Shown: positions 52,908 through 62,537, counted from the stretch's first letter. The stretch is DNA of 64,000 nt from Methylobacter sp. (GCA_028716975.1 JAQUOU010000002.1:50741-114740); one strand, 5' to 3'. The notes: a model not told the origin generated them from the letters alone. Numbers and translations: made by a program.

Positions 52908-54542
52908 ATGACAGAACCTAAAGATGAAAACCCAAGAGGAAAACGAAATAATAGCGATGATGCGGCGAATGCAATCCCTGAGGAAGGAGACTTATCTTTC
53001 GAGTCGGGGAATGATTGGCTGAATGAAGAAGACGCTATCGACCGATTGCTCCGGAATGATGGTTTTGATATGCCTGATGAAACTGGGCAAACCGACGACA
53101 AATATGCAATTGTTGATGATTTTTCCGATTTTGATGAAAGGAATGATTATGAGGAGTCTGAAACACTCGAGCCTGCGGAATTTGAAAATACTGAGATGGT
53201 CCCCGCTGATTCATCAGGATTTATTGAATCTGCCCCGTCACCTGCTTTCATTGCCGATGCAAAAGGTGCTTTAACGGAAGAGGATAAACAGGGGAGTGAC
53301 GATGATGAATTCGGTGAGGATTTGATCGAACCGCAGGATGATATTATCACCCTTGAACCTGATAATTATACAGATCTAACCGAGCCAGAAGAGATTGAAA
53401 CTGCATCAAATCCTGATTATCAGGACGATGATTTTCTTTTAGCTGATTTTGATATTGCTTCTGAGACAGAGGCTCCCGGCATTGATGCTTTTTCGGAAAC
53501 TGAAGAAGAGGAGTCAGGTGAAACAGATGCATTGACTGAACAATCGATAGAGGAAGAAGTAGAGCCGGAAAGCTACATTAGCGAGACTGCGGCCGAAATT
53601 GAGACTGAGCAAGCGTCTGGTAATAGGGGTGCTGATGCGGATAACGCTGAAATTGCTTTACTGGATCAGTTTAAGGCTGAACAGAAAAAACTGATAAAAG
53701 AGTGTGAAAATAAGGTAAAAAAAGCAGCGTTTCTTACATATGCAGCCTTGGGTTTGGGTATTGTTGCCCTGTGTGCTGTACTGGGAGTGGCATGGATGGT
53801 TTATAAAGCGCAAACTGAAGTTTCAAAATTAACAGCATTGGTTGCAGTCATTACCGAAGATATGGGAAGTAATACTGGAGAAACTGCCGGTCAGCAAGTT
53901 AACAATAGTAATCTGTCTATTGAACAGTTAAACGATAAAGTCGATGAGTTGATAGAGCAGTTGAAAGTAAAATCCCTATCAACTGATGGCGCGAAAGATG
54001 AGGTGATTAAGGAAGAGATAGCGAATGCTGCAACCAAGCAGGAAGTGCTAACTAAACCCCTTGAGCATCAACAAACCAAGACCGATGTTTTGGAAGTCAA
54101 AAAACCTTTAGAAAAATCAGGCTCTTCCACTAATCTATTAAATCCTATAACAGCAGATGCCGCCATCAAGCCCGAAACTATAAATAAACCTGCCGATGCT
54201 CGGCATGCCCGGAATACTATTGCAGCAGTGAAAAAATCTTCCAGCTCAATTGTCAAAACGGCACATGTAAAAAAGAACCTTAAAAAATCTAAAAAAGCAC
54301 AAGCAGCCGTAAACTGGTCCGTAAACCTGGTTTCCTTTAAACAACAATGGTATGCGAAAAGCAAGGCGGACGAGTTTGCCCAAAAAGGCATTCCTGTTGA
54401 AGTCATAGAAGTGGAGATTGATAATGCCACCTGGTACCGGTTGCGGGTGAATGGCTTTAGCAATAAGGAAGAAGCGGCTTCCTATGCTGCAAGGGTAAAA
54501 AAAGCACTTAATTTGAGTTCGGTTTGGGTGGGTAATATTTAA
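52908..54542 (+). CDS. SPOR-domain membrane protein with long acidic N-terminal region
   Basis: A 544-residue protein. Residues 1-255 are a very acidic, low-complexity stretch (many Glu/Asp, such as ETEEEESGETDALTEQSIEEEVE) predicted to be disordered and cytoplasmic. A single transmembrane helix follows at about 275-298 (AALGLGIVALCAVLGVAWMV). A linker of about 150 residues with a Lys-rich part leads to a SPOR domain (about 465-543: WSVNLVSFKQQWYAKSKAD, AARVKKAL). SPOR domains bind denuded glycan at division septa. The topology places the SPOR domain in the periplasm. Confidence 0.87.
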   Translation: MTEPKDENPRGKRNNSDDAANAIPEEGDLSFESGNDWLNEEDAIDRLLRNDGFDMPDETGQTDDKYAIVDDFSDFDERNDYEESETLEPAEFENTEMVPADSSGFIESAPSPAFIADAKGALTEEDKQGSDDDEFGEDLIEPQDDIITLEPDNYTDLTEPEEIETASNPDYQDDDFLLADFDIASETEAPGIDAFSETEEEESGETDALTEQSIEEEVEPESYISETAAEIETEQASGNRGADADNAEIALLDQFKAEQKKLIKECENKVKKAAFLTYAALGLGIVALCAVLGVAWMVYKAQTEVSKLTALVAVITEDMGSNTGETAGQQVNNSNLSIEQLNDKVDELIEQLKVKSLSTDGAKDEVIKEEIANAATKQEVLTKPLEHQQTKTDVLEVKKPLEKSGSSTNLLNPITADAAIKPETINKPADARHARNTIAAVKKSSSSIVKTAHVKKNLKKSKKAQAAVNWSVNLVSFKQQWYAKSKADEFAQKGIPVEVIEVEIDNATWYRLRVNGFSNKEEAASYAARVKKALNLSSVWVGNI

Positions 54543-54574
54543 AACCTTTAGTTATTCAGTTGCATAAAAGTCTT

Positions 54575-55468
54575 ATGAAAAAGCAAAAACTCGTGGTGGC
54601 AGTATCTTCCAGAGCTTTATTTAATCTGGATGACTCACATGCAGTATTTGAAACCCAAGGCAAAGAAGCTTTCTGCCGCTATCAAATAGAGCATGAGGAT
54701 GAAATTTTGGGACCGGGATACGGCTTTTCGCTGGTTAAAAAATTCCTGGGCTTAAATGAAAGTTGCCCGAATGACCCTCTGGTGGAAATTATTCTGCTCT
54801 CGCAGAACAGCGCCGATACGGGTTTAAGAATTTTTAATTCAATTAGCCATCACGGCTTGAATATTACCCGCGCGGCTTTTACCAGCGGCGCATCGCCCTA
54901 CAGCTATATTTCAGCATTCGGCGCGCATTTATTTTTATCAATCAATGCCGATGATGTCGCCAAGGCATTGGAAGCCGGTTTTGCTGCGGCAACAATTCTT
55001 TGCGGTTCTTCCATAACGTGTCATTCCAACCAGTTGCGCATAGCGTTTGATGGTGATTCCGTGCTGTTCTCGGATGAGTCAGAAAGGATTTATCAACAAA
55101 GCGGCCTGAATGTGTTTACCGAAAATGAGCGTAAAGAAGCCAAAACGCCATTGCCCGGGGGACCTTTCAAGGAATTTTTGAGCGCTTTGCATTATATTCA
55201 AACGCAGTTTGATTCTCTGTCCTCACCGATCAGAACAGCATTGGTGACGGCGCGTGGAGCCCCTGCCCATGAGCGGGTGGTCAGGACGTTACGGGCCTGG
55301 GGTATTCGTATTGATGAAGCGCTGTTCTTGGGCGGAATGGCTAAAGGTGACTTTTTAAAAGCGTTTGGCGCGGATATTTTCTTTGATGATCAGCAAGGGC
55401 ATTGTGAATCCGCGGCCAAGCATGTTACTTCAGCGCATGTGCCGCACGGGATCATAAATAAAAAATAA
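54575..55468 (+). CDS. 5'-nucleotidase (cytosolic NT5C1/YjjG-unrelated family)
   Basis: A 297-residue protein from ATG 54575 (TTG 54560 possible). It matches the bacterial 5'-nucleotidase family related to mammalian cytosolic 5'-nucleotidase I: N-terminal VVAVSSRALFNLDDSHAVF, central TRAAFTSGASPYSYI, and the C-terminal acidic site ADIFFDDQQGHCESAA. It would dephosphorylate nucleoside monophosphates. Combined with PpnN and Prs it belongs to nucleotide turnover. It converges on ctaA. Confidence 0.85.
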   Translation: MKKQKLVVAVSSRALFNLDDSHAVFETQGKEAFCRYQIEHEDEILGPGYGFSLVKKFLGLNESCPNDPLVEIILLSQNSADTGLRIFNSISHHGLNITRAAFTSGASPYSYISAFGAHLFLSINADDVAKALEAGFAAATILCGSSITCHSNQLRIAFDGDSVLFSDESERIYQQSGLNVFTENERKEAKTPLPGGPFKEFLSALHYIQTQFDSLSSPIRTALVTARGAPAHERVVRTLRAWGIRIDEALFLGGMAKGDFLKAFGADIFFDDQQGHCESAAKHVTSAHVPHGIINKK

Positions 55469-55493
55469 TTCATTATTTTTTTCAGGCGTTATT

Positions 55494-56483
55494 TTAAGAT
55501 ATTTCAATTCGAACCTGGTTTCTTGACGCGTAATTCAGGCAGATATAAATAAAGAATTGTGCGCCAAAAATCAGGTTAGCCATTAACAGGTGAACCGGTT
55601 GGGCAATTGGCGGCACTCCAAGCCGGTCCAGGGTAATACCTACGATAATCTCAATAATTACAAACGCGGCAAGGGCTAAGCCGGCCCGGAATAACAGGCT
55701 TTTCTTATCAGTAACCTGACGAATTTTCCAGGCTAGCCAAAGGTTAGTAAACAAAATGACGGACGAGAACGATCTGTGTATATAAAAGATAAGCGGGAAG
55801 TCATCACGCCAGTACTGGCGATCAATATAAGTGTGTTCGTGAGCAATAAAATCAACCGCTTCTCTAACTTGAGTGCCCATGGCAACTTGCAGCAAAGTCA
55901 TCATCATGGCTGCAATTAAAACCTTTTGAAATTTAGCCGGCAGTAAGCGGGTATCAACCCGGCTGATAAACTGCCGTTGCGATCGGGCAATTGTATAAAT
56001 AAGCAAAGCGACTATAAATAAAGCCAGCAGCATATGTAAAGTAATCATGAAAGGTTTCAGGTTGCTGGCGACGACGGTCGAGCCCAGCCATCCTTGAAAG
56101 CCCACCAGAAAGAGAACACTTACGGATAAATAAAAGATGGTCTTGTCTGTTTTGAGGTAGATGCGTGATGACCAGGCGGTTAGAAAAATTAAAAATCCGA
56201 TGGTTACGCCCACCAGGCGATTGGTATACTCCGTCCAGGTTTTTACCGGATTGAATTGGGTATTTTCATAGCCGCGATGCGCATAAATTTCATGATAATT
56301 GGCGGGCAATTGAGACTCTTCCGTGGGCGGAACCCATTGTCCAAAGCATGTCGGCCAGTCAGGGCATCCCATTCCCGCGCCGGAAGCCCGTACAATGCCT
56401 CCAACAAGAATGACAAAATAAACGGCGAAAATTGTAAGCGTGCCTAAACGACGAAAACGCAAGGCGGCCTGGGTATCAATCAT
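55494..56483 (-). CDS. ctaA: Heme A synthase (CtaA/COX15 family)
   Basis: A 329-residue inner-membrane enzyme that oxidises haem O to haem A for cytochrome aa3 oxidases. Eight hydrophobic segments are visible. Conserved motifs: GGIVRASGAGMGCPDWPTCFGQW in the first loop, EYTNRLVGV with the haem-binding His-containing helices (ITLHMLLALF, FYIHRSFS, PVHLLMANLIFG). It stands separately from other cytochrome oxidase genes, which are outside the window. Confidence 0.94.
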   Translation of the reverse strand: MIDTQAALRFRRLGTLTIFAVYFVILVGGIVRASGAGMGCPDWPTCFGQWVPPTEESQLPANYHEIYAHRGYENTQFNPVKTWTEYTNRLVGVTIGFLIFLTAWSSRIYLKTDKTIFYLSVSVLFLVGFQGWLGSTVVASNLKPFMITLHMLLALFIVALLIYTIARSQRQFISRVDTRLLPAKFQKVLIAAMMMTLLQVAMGTQVREAVDFIAHEHTYIDRQYWRDDFPLIFYIHRSFSSVILFTNLWLAWKIRQVTDKKSLLFRAGLALAAFVIIEIIVGITLDRLGVPPIAQPVHLLMANLIFGAQFFIYICLNYASRNQVRIEIS

Positions 56484-56513
56484 ATATTAAGATATTAAAA
56501 TGGGTTTGGCTGA

Positions 56514-57356
56514 TTATGAAAACATACTTCGAGCTAATTCAATGTCATCGGAAATTCCTTCAATTTCCAGTACTTCGGTATCGGTTGCAAGTCCAAGTTT
56601 GGCAAAAGAAAGGACTCTGGAGCAGTCAACACGGCATGCCGGATGGCCGGTTTCTGCGATACTCTGCAAAAAAGCAACTTGTACTACATCGACATAATCA
56701 GCCTTGGCGGCTGAGTCATATTGAAAATTAACATATTCAGACGCTACGGGCTTTAAAGCTTCAGGAAAATTCCATGAATCCATAATAAGCTTGCCGACAG
56801 CCGGGTGGGCTTTTTCAAGCAATTTATCCATTCTGGAAGGACTATCCCGGAATTCCGGAATGTGCTCAACCAGAGCTAAAATAGGGAGCTTGCCTATTTG
56901 GTGGATAAGTCCTGCAAGCATGGCTTCATCACGATTCAGATGGGGAACAAGTGCGGCAAGCGCCCGGCTGATAGAGGAAACATTAATGCTGTGTTCCCAG
57001 GTTTTTCGGAAATACCTTTCCAAAAGTTTTGATTTCGGATTAAACATTTGCTGCATTACCAGGCTGGTAATTAAAGCGCTGACTGTATTATTCCCTAGCC
57101 GGGAAACAGCCATTTGTATCGTATTAATTCCAGTTGCGCCGCGATATAAAGGACTGTTTGCTACATACATCAGCCGGGTTGAGAGCGAAGCATCGGTCGC
57201 TATCATTTCAGCTAATGCCTTGGCCGAGGCATTGCCCGTGGAGACGGCATCCCTGACTTTCAAAGCGATATCAGGTAAGGTGGGTAAAACCAGCCGGTTT
57301 GCATCCAGTTCTTCCTGGACATGATCGAGAAAGCTTTGTACTGAAGTGAATTGCAT
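56514..57356 (-). CDS. HDOD domain protein
   Basis: A 280-residue protein consisting of an HDOD (HD-related output) domain spanning about residues 15-220, with hallmark LVLPTLPDIALKVRDAV, ATDASLSTRLMYVANSPLYRG and AMLAGLIHQIGKLPIL. The HD metal ligands are not fully conserved, as usual for HDOD. These proteins relay signals from c-di-GMP or phosphorelay systems. It is followed by ctaA on the same strand. Another HDOD protein lies at 59236. Confidence 0.88.
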   Translation of the reverse strand: MQFTSVQSFLDHVQEELDANRLVLPTLPDIALKVRDAVSTGNASAKALAEMIATDASLSTRLMYVANSPLYRGATGINTIQMAVSRLGNNTVSALITSLVMQQMFNPKSKLLERYFRKTWEHSINVSSISRALAALVPHLNRDEAMLAGLIHQIGKLPILALVEHIPEFRDSPSRMDKLLEKAHPAVGKLIMDSWNFPEALKPVASEYVNFQYDSAAKADYVDVVQVAFLQSIAETGHPACRVDCSRVLSFAKLGLATDTEVLEIEGISDDIELARSMFS

Positions 57357-57392
57357 TATTGCCGAATTCTGGTCGAAATTATATGGATGGAA

Positions 57393-58385
57393 TTATAGCG
57401 TTAATAATTTGATTTTGCCTTGATTCTGCCCCATTAATTTTAAATTGTAAGTATTCGTATCAGAGAGTTGGAGAACAATAAGCATTTTACAAAGCCGCCC
57501 TTTATTTTGTGCATTCAATACCTTGCCTGTCGTTTGTCCGGTATTGTCATCGATGATGGCGGAATTGGGTTCAGGCGCCGTTTCCATATCGCATTCGGCA
57601 AGGAACATTTCCCTTTTTGCTTTGCCGAGATAATGGGTGCGGGCGACAATTTCCTGGCCGGTATAACAGCCTTTATTGAAACTGATGCCGCCCAGTTTAT
57701 CGAGATTGAGCATTTGTGGAATGAATTCTTCGGATGTTTCAGTCGTAAGCCAGGGTAGGCCGGAAATAATATCCAGATATCGCCATTGATCTGAGTTTTG
57801 AGGCTGAAAGCCTTGGCTGCCTACTTTTTCCGACCAGATTGCAATAGCGTTATTTGCTTCAGCAATAATGAGATAGCGATTCTGCAATGACGAAAGATCA
57901 ACGGAAATATGCTCGTTTTGAGTTGTTGCAAATAAATGTTCGGATGGAGGGAGCCCGTTTAACCGGGAATCCGGCTGGTATAATCCGATTAAACAAAGAT
58001 TATTGCTGCTGTCAGTTAATGTTACATCTGATCGCAGGATATACATCTGTAGTCTTTTTTTGACAGACTCCAATAGTTCTACAGGCAGCACCATAAGAAA
58101 AACATCCATTTTTTTAATCAGTAAAAAAGTGGCTATTGCTCTGCCTTTTGGATTGCACAAGGCGCCCAGACTGCTTTTAATAGCAGTGATATCATTGATA
58201 TTACAGGTGATTTGTCCCTGCAATAATTTTGCAGCGTCTTTTCCCGTAACCTCCAAAACAGTCAGATGTGAAATGGGATAAATACGTTGTGTACTTTCCT
58301 GCTGAGATGAGGGAAAGACAATTTGATTGTCTTGCTCCCAGGTTGCATTTTTAGAGAGCAGAAAGTTTTTCCAGTTTTGATTCAT
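57393..58385 (-). CDS. ygfZ: YgfZ/GcvT family folate-binding iron-sulfur protein
   Basis: A 330-residue protein that uses tetrahydrofolate to support iron-sulfur-dependent enzymes such as the tRNA methylthiolase. The signature KGCYTGQEIVARTHYLG is near residue 240, with the reactive Cys intact. The N-terminal QIVFPSSQQ and the LQGQITCNIND folate-domain motif are present. ATG at 58385; a repeat element starts 48 bp beyond it. Confidence 0.92.
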   Translation of the reverse strand: MNQNWKNFLLSKNATWEQDNQIVFPSSQQESTQRIYPISHLTVLEVTGKDAAKLLQGQITCNINDITAIKSSLGALCNPKGRAIATFLLIKKMDVFLMVLPVELLESVKKRLQMYILRSDVTLTDSSNNLCLIGLYQPDSRLNGLPPSEHLFATTQNEHISVDLSSLQNRYLIIAEANNAIAIWSEKVGSQGFQPQNSDQWRYLDIISGLPWLTTETSEEFIPQMLNLDKLGGISFNKGCYTGQEIVARTHYLGKAKREMFLAECDMETAPEPNSAIIDDNTGQTTGKVLNAQNKGRLCKMLIVLQLSDTNTYNLKLMGQNQGKIKLLTL

Positions 58386-58432
58386 AGATAAACAATAATG
58401 ATAAATCCAGGGCAGCTTTGATTATATCGCGC

Positions 58433-58735
58433 TTTAATTCAACTTTGTCAGATTATACGCAGGCCCGTCATACTCGCCGGGAAGCGGGTATCCAGCGCCA
58501 TGGATGGTAAGCTCAAAGCCATCCATGGAGCCTGGATTCATGCGAGGCTTTCCTGCCCCGCACCCCAACGGGGTCAATGCCAATCTGTTCCGGACAGATT
58601 GGTCATGCGGGGCTTTCCTGCCCCGCACCCCTAGGGGTAAATGCCAATCCGCTCCGGGCGGATGGGTCCGGCCATCCATGCCGGAATGACGAGCTTGGAA
58701 GGTGTGATGATGAAATCTGACAAAGTAGAATTAAG
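58433..58735. repeat. Compound repeat element E between ygfZ and ygfX
   Basis: About 303 bp. The ends TTTAATTCAACTTTGTCAGA (from 58433) and its near-perfect inverse at 58714-58735 (one mismatch in about 21) form terminal inverted repeats. Within lie nested inverted sequences (CCCGTCATACTCGCCGG near 58466 against CCATGCCGGAATGACGAG near 58675) and a 65-bp unit repeated twice at 58541-58605 and 58606-58670 (GGCTTTCCTGCCCCGCACCCC). Frames through it are artefacts of the palindromes. Confidence 0.82.
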
Positions 58736-58789
58736 CAAAGACAAGAAAACAGTGTGCTCTATTAAAGAGCCTGTCATTGACAAGGTATT

Positions 58790-59224
58790 ATGGTAGTCTC
58801 TAAAAAATACGAACGCGCGCTAATACTGGAACTTAAGCCATCGAAACGATTAAAACAGATAATTGTTTTTGTGCATTTGCTGACATTAGGGGCCTGTATA
58901 CTGAATGCCTTACCGATTATGGTTAAATTCGGCCTGTTTACAGGCATTTGCATACATCTTGGGTTTAATCTGAAGTGTTTAAAAATTGAGCGATATAAAC
59001 TCAGGCATACTGAAGCTTCGGGTTGGGAAATATCAGCCGGTAAGGACTTTAAACCTGTCACTATTCAGCAATCGACGGTCATCACAATATTTGCTGTATG
59101 GTTGCATATTAAAAGGCAAAATTCAGATAAACAGGCTATCCTTATTTTAAACGATGCGTTGTGTGAGGATGATTATCGGCGCCTTATCGTTAAGCTGAAA
59201 ACTTCGGTCACTGATAAGAGATAA
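58790..59224 (+). CDS. YgfX-like small membrane protein
   Basis: A 144-residue protein with two transmembrane segments (about 22-60) followed by a cytoplasmic beta-rich part. The N-terminal LELKPSKRLKQIIVFVHLLT and the GWEISAGKDF and LRHTE stretches fit the YgfX (CptA) family, described in E. coli as an inner-membrane partner or toxin of SdhE (CptB) that affects cell shape. The expected sdhE gene between ygfZ and ygfX is not seen; a repeat element occupies that interval. The start is ATG 58790. Confidence 0.72.
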   Translation: MVVSKKYERALILELKPSKRLKQIIVFVHLLTLGACILNALPIMVKFGLFTGICIHLGFNLKCLKIERYKLRHTEASGWEISAGKDFKPVTIQQSTVITIFAVWLHIKRQNSDKQAILILNDALCEDDYRRLIVKLKTSVTDKR

Positions 59225-59235
59225 ATAGGGCGCCT

Positions 59236-60090
59236 GTGGATAGAATTAATCTGCAAGTTTCAACGATAAAGAATCTGCCGGATTTACCTGCCGCCAGCAT
59301 GAAGATTATTAAGGCGGTGAATGACCCCAGCATTACTATAGATGAGCTTGCAACCCTGATTTCTGTTTCGCCTACCCTGGCGGGCCGATTATTAGGCTTG
59401 GCTAATTCAGCCTATTTCGGGTGTGCAGGTAATGTATGTGACTTGCGCGTTGCAATCATCCGCGTACTGGGGCTGGATTTGGTTAAAAGCCTGACTATGG
59501 GAGTGGTTTTAAACCTCGCGCTGGATACGCAAAAATGCAGTCAATTTAACAGTGAAAAGTTTTGGATAGATGCTCTGTTAACGGCGACATTAAGTCAGAA
59601 ATTCAGTTTGCTGATTCATGATGAGGACTTAATCCCATCAACCTTGTATACAGCAGGTTTATTGTTAAACATTGGCTTGATAGCGGCTGTTTACCTGTTC
59701 CCGGAAGAAGCCAATTTAATCCTGTTAAATAGTCAAAAAAACTCAACTTCAGTATCCGGGGAAATGACTTGTCTGATAGGAAAAAATCAATATGAACTGG
59801 GTGGATTATTATTGGCGCATTGGCATTTACCCTCAGTCTATCCGACAGCAATAAGAGAGTTTAAAAATACTGCCTATTCCGGTAAGGAAAAAAAAATGAT
59901 CGACTTATTATCCCTGTGTTTTGCTCTGGCAAAAAAAATTCTATCGGACCAGGATGATGAATTACCGTCTTTAATAAACAAGCTGGAATCATTCGGGCTT
60001 TCCGCCGCTGTGGTACAAACGGTTATAAATCAAATCATCGCCAGAAAAGACAATATATATGCAGCCGCACTTGCAATATCGGGGAAATAG
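59236..60090 (+). CDS. HDOD domain protein (second)
   Basis: A 284-residue HDOD protein with a GTG start at 59236. Features: IKNLPDLPAASMKIIKAVNDPSITIDELATLI near the N-terminus, TLAGRLLGLANSAYFGC, and a middle helix set ending in GLLLNIGLIAAVYLF. It sits 11 bases after ygfX and 3 bases before the GAF-GGDEF gene. The pair HDOD-cyclase suggests a shared signalling output. Confidence 0.87.
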   Translation: MDRINLQVSTIKNLPDLPAASMKIIKAVNDPSITIDELATLISVSPTLAGRLLGLANSAYFGCAGNVCDLRVAIIRVLGLDLVKSLTMGVVLNLALDTQKCSQFNSEKFWIDALLTATLSQKFSLLIHDEDLIPSTLYTAGLLLNIGLIAAVYLFPEEANLILLNSQKNSTSVSGEMTCLIGKNQYELGGLLLAHWHLPSVYPTAIREFKNTAYSGKEKKMIDLLSLCFALAKKILSDQDDELPSLINKLESFGLSAAVVQTVINQIIARKDNIYAAALAISGK

Positions 60091-60093
60091 TCG

Positions 60094-61284
60094 ATGCAAA
60101 AGGATGAGATAGAGGGAAATATCAGCCAATTTAACTTTCAGGATATTCTTGTAGAGTTACTGAATTCACTATCTGCAGTGAGGGCGCTCTCTGAGTTAAA
60201 TCCTCAGGCAGGAGATGAAAAAGAACTCATTTCCAAGGCATTGTCAGTCTTGATTCAAAACCAGGATATGGAGCGATGCTCTTTTTTTATATTGGATGAA
60301 GATCAAAATCTGGTTAATTTAACCGGACTCAGCAGTAGCGAACATTTCGGCACGGAAAGAATAAAACAAATATCTCTAAGATTTAAAATCGGCCAGGGTA
60401 TTATCGGATTGGCAGCTGCAACCGGTCAATTACAGCATTGTAGAAACTGCAAGGAAGATTCACGGTTTTTAAATCATAACCTTCAGCAATCTGTTGATTT
60501 TTTGCCGGGATCGATCATTAGCGTACCCGTTCGGGCGGCTGACGAATTGATAGGCGTATTAAATATTTCGCATCCTGACGTCAATTATTTTTCAGAATGG
60601 CATGTTCGTTTATTGCATATCTATAAAAACATGATGGGAGAATTGATCACTAATTACCGGTTGCTTAAACACATGGAAGAGCAAATTATCGCCAGGACAA
60701 AAAATCTGGAAACCGCATTGGAAGATATAAAACAACTGAAAGAACACCATGAAAGTATGTCGATGCGGGATGAGTTGACCGGATCCTATAATCGTCGTTA
60801 TTTTTATTCACAAATTGAAGGGGCTCTGGCTCGAGCGAAACGCTATACCCAGCCTCTTTGCCTGCTGGTGCTGGATCTGGATAATTTCAAAGTAATAAAT
60901 GATAGTTACGGCCATGGGTTTGGCGATATTGTGCTCAAAGATATTGCGGGCTCGGTAAAAGAGGAAATTCGCGAATCCGATATTTTTGCACGCTTTGGCG
61001 GCGAAGAATTTGTCATAGTATTTACAGATATTGAAAGTGCCAAAGGCAAGTTATTTGCTGAGCGTATTCGCCTAAGAATTGCCTCGCTAGAGTGGAAAGT
61101 CAGGGAGCAAGCGGTCAAAATAACCGCAAGTATCGGCGTGTATTGCCTGAAAGGGGAAGCTCTTGAACAATCCGGCTTTAATATTGATACTTTACTAAAC
61201 TATGCGGACCAGGCTCTTTATGCTGCAAAAGCAGCGGGTAGAAACAAGGTGGTATTTTATGCACCTGAAATGCCCAGGCAATAA
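60094..61284 (+). CDS. GAF domain diguanylate cyclase
   Basis: A 396-residue soluble signalling protein. An N-terminal GAF domain (about residues 35-195; EKELISKALSVLIQNQDMERCSFFILDEDQ) leads via a coiled-coil (LETALEDIKQLKEHHESM) to a GGDEF domain (225-390). The active site is RFGGEEF, consistent with activity. The inhibitory I-site RESD lies five residues upstream, so product feedback is expected. It probably forms one transcript with the HDOD gene before it. Confidence 0.93.
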   Translation: MQKDEIEGNISQFNFQDILVELLNSLSAVRALSELNPQAGDEKELISKALSVLIQNQDMERCSFFILDEDQNLVNLTGLSSSEHFGTERIKQISLRFKIGQGIIGLAAATGQLQHCRNCKEDSRFLNHNLQQSVDFLPGSIISVPVRAADELIGVLNISHPDVNYFSEWHVRLLHIYKNMMGELITNYRLLKHMEEQIIARTKNLETALEDIKQLKEHHESMSMRDELTGSYNRRYFYSQIEGALARAKRYTQPLCLLVLDLDNFKVINDSYGHGFGDIVLKDIAGSVKEEIRESDIFARFGGEEFVIVFTDIESAKGKLFAERIRLRIASLEWKVREQAVKITASIGVYCLKGEALEQSGFNIDTLLNYADQALYAAKAAGRNKVVFYAPEMPRQ

Positions 61285-61393
61285 AATGTTAATCCCGCTT
61301 TTTGGATTAAAGCCATAGCTTGTATAATCCCCTCCTTACTTCAGCTTGATCCGCTGAACCCGCTTCTTATATTCAAATTTTCAAAAGAACTCT

Positions 61394-62485
61394 ATGGCGC
61401 TGTATTGTGGAATTGTTGGGTTACCCAATGTTGGAAAATCGACCCTGTTTAATGCCTTAACCCGTGCGAAGATTGCCGCCGAAAATTATCCATTCTGCAC
61501 TATAGATCCCAATGTAGGTGTAGTTCCTGTCCCTGACGCCAGATTGGAAATGCTGGCTGAAATTGTAAAACCCGAACGTGTGTTGCCTACGACAATCGAA
61601 TTCGTCGATATAGCCGGCCTTGTCGCCGGCGCCTCAAAAGGCGAGGGATTGGGCAATCAGTTTCTCGGCAATATTCGCGAAACCGATGCGATAGCTCATG
61701 TTGTACGTTGTTTTCAGGATGATAACGTCATTCACGTTGCCGGAAAAATTGATCCCGTATCAGATATTGAAGTCATTAATACCGAATTGGCGCTTGCTGA
61801 TATGTCTTCTGTTGAAAAAGCCTTACTGAGGGCGACAAAAGCTTCCAAGTCCGGCAATAAAGAGGAATTAGCAAAAAAACAGTTGCTGGAAAAAGTTTTC
61901 CAGCAACTTGATAAAGGCGAGCCAGTCCGGGCATTGTCATTAACAGACGATGAGAAAGCATCAATTAAAGAACTCTGCCTGTTAACGATTAAGCCAACCA
62001 TGTATATTGCCAATGTTCAGGATGACGGTTTTGACAATAATCCGCTGCTGGATAAAGTAAGGGAACTCGCCGATAAAGAAGGGGCTATTGTAGTACCCAT
62101 ATGCGCGGCAATAGAGGCAGAAATAGCCCAGTTGGACGAAGATGAAAAAAAGGAATTTCTTGACGACCTTGGGCTGGAAGAGCCCGGACTTAACCGCGTA
62201 GTAAGAGCCGGTTATACCCTGTTGAATCTGGCCACCTATTTTACCGCCGGAGTAAAGGAAGTCAGGGCCTGGACTATCTCCCTGGGCGCTACCGCACCCC
62301 AGGCTGCAGGCGTGATTCATACCGATTTTGAAAGAGGATTTATTCGTGCCGAGGTTATTTCATACCAGGACTTTATCACCCATAAAGGCGAGCAAGGCGC
62401 TAAAGATGCTGGAAAATGGCGGCTTGAAGGCAAGGATTACGTAGTAAAAGATGGTGATGTCATGCATTTTAGATTCAACGTTTGA
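61394..62485 (+). CDS. ychF: Redox-regulated ATPase YchF (Obg family)
   Basis: A 363-residue OBG-type P-loop protein that binds ribosomes and prefers ATP. Motifs: [32 protein letters not shown] (G1/G2), [20 protein letters not shown] (G3), and a degenerate G4 (ANVQDD). A coiled-coil and a C-terminal TGS domain follow (about 280-363). It normally follows pth; here 20.8 kb intervene. tRNA-Met is 52 bp downstream. Confidence 0.96.
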   Translation: MALYCGIVGLPNVGKSTLFNALTRAKIAAENYPFCTIDPNVGVVPVPDARLEMLAEIVKPERVLPTTIEFVDIAGLVAGASKGEGLGNQFLGNIRETDAIAHVVRCFQDDNVIHVAGKIDPVSDIEVINTELALADMSSVEKALLRATKASKSGNKEELAKKQLLEKVFQQLDKGEPVRALSLTDDEKASIKELCLLTIKPTMYIANVQDDGFDNNPLLDKVRELADKEGAIVVPICAAIEAEIAQLDEDEKKEFLDDLGLEEPGLNRVVRAGYTLLNLATYFTAGVKEVRAWTISLGATAPQAAGVIHTDFERGFIRAEVISYQDFITHKGEQGAKDAGKWRLEGKDYVVKDGDVMHFRFNV

Positions 62486-62537
62486 CAAAGCGAGGGTAGC
62501 TACTTATAATTCGCCCTCTTCAAAGACCTGCCTATAT

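Noticed and set aside
58434..58689. Overlapping frames of 81 (minus) and 61 (plus) residues
   Set aside because: Both are generated by the palindromic, internally duplicated repeat element E and show the same peptide motif twice; not genes.
40553..61393. Single horizontally acquired island
   Set aside because: The block contains core genes (phoH, bcp, ctaA, ygfZ) and has no integrase or flanking direct repeats, so rearrangement is the better description.
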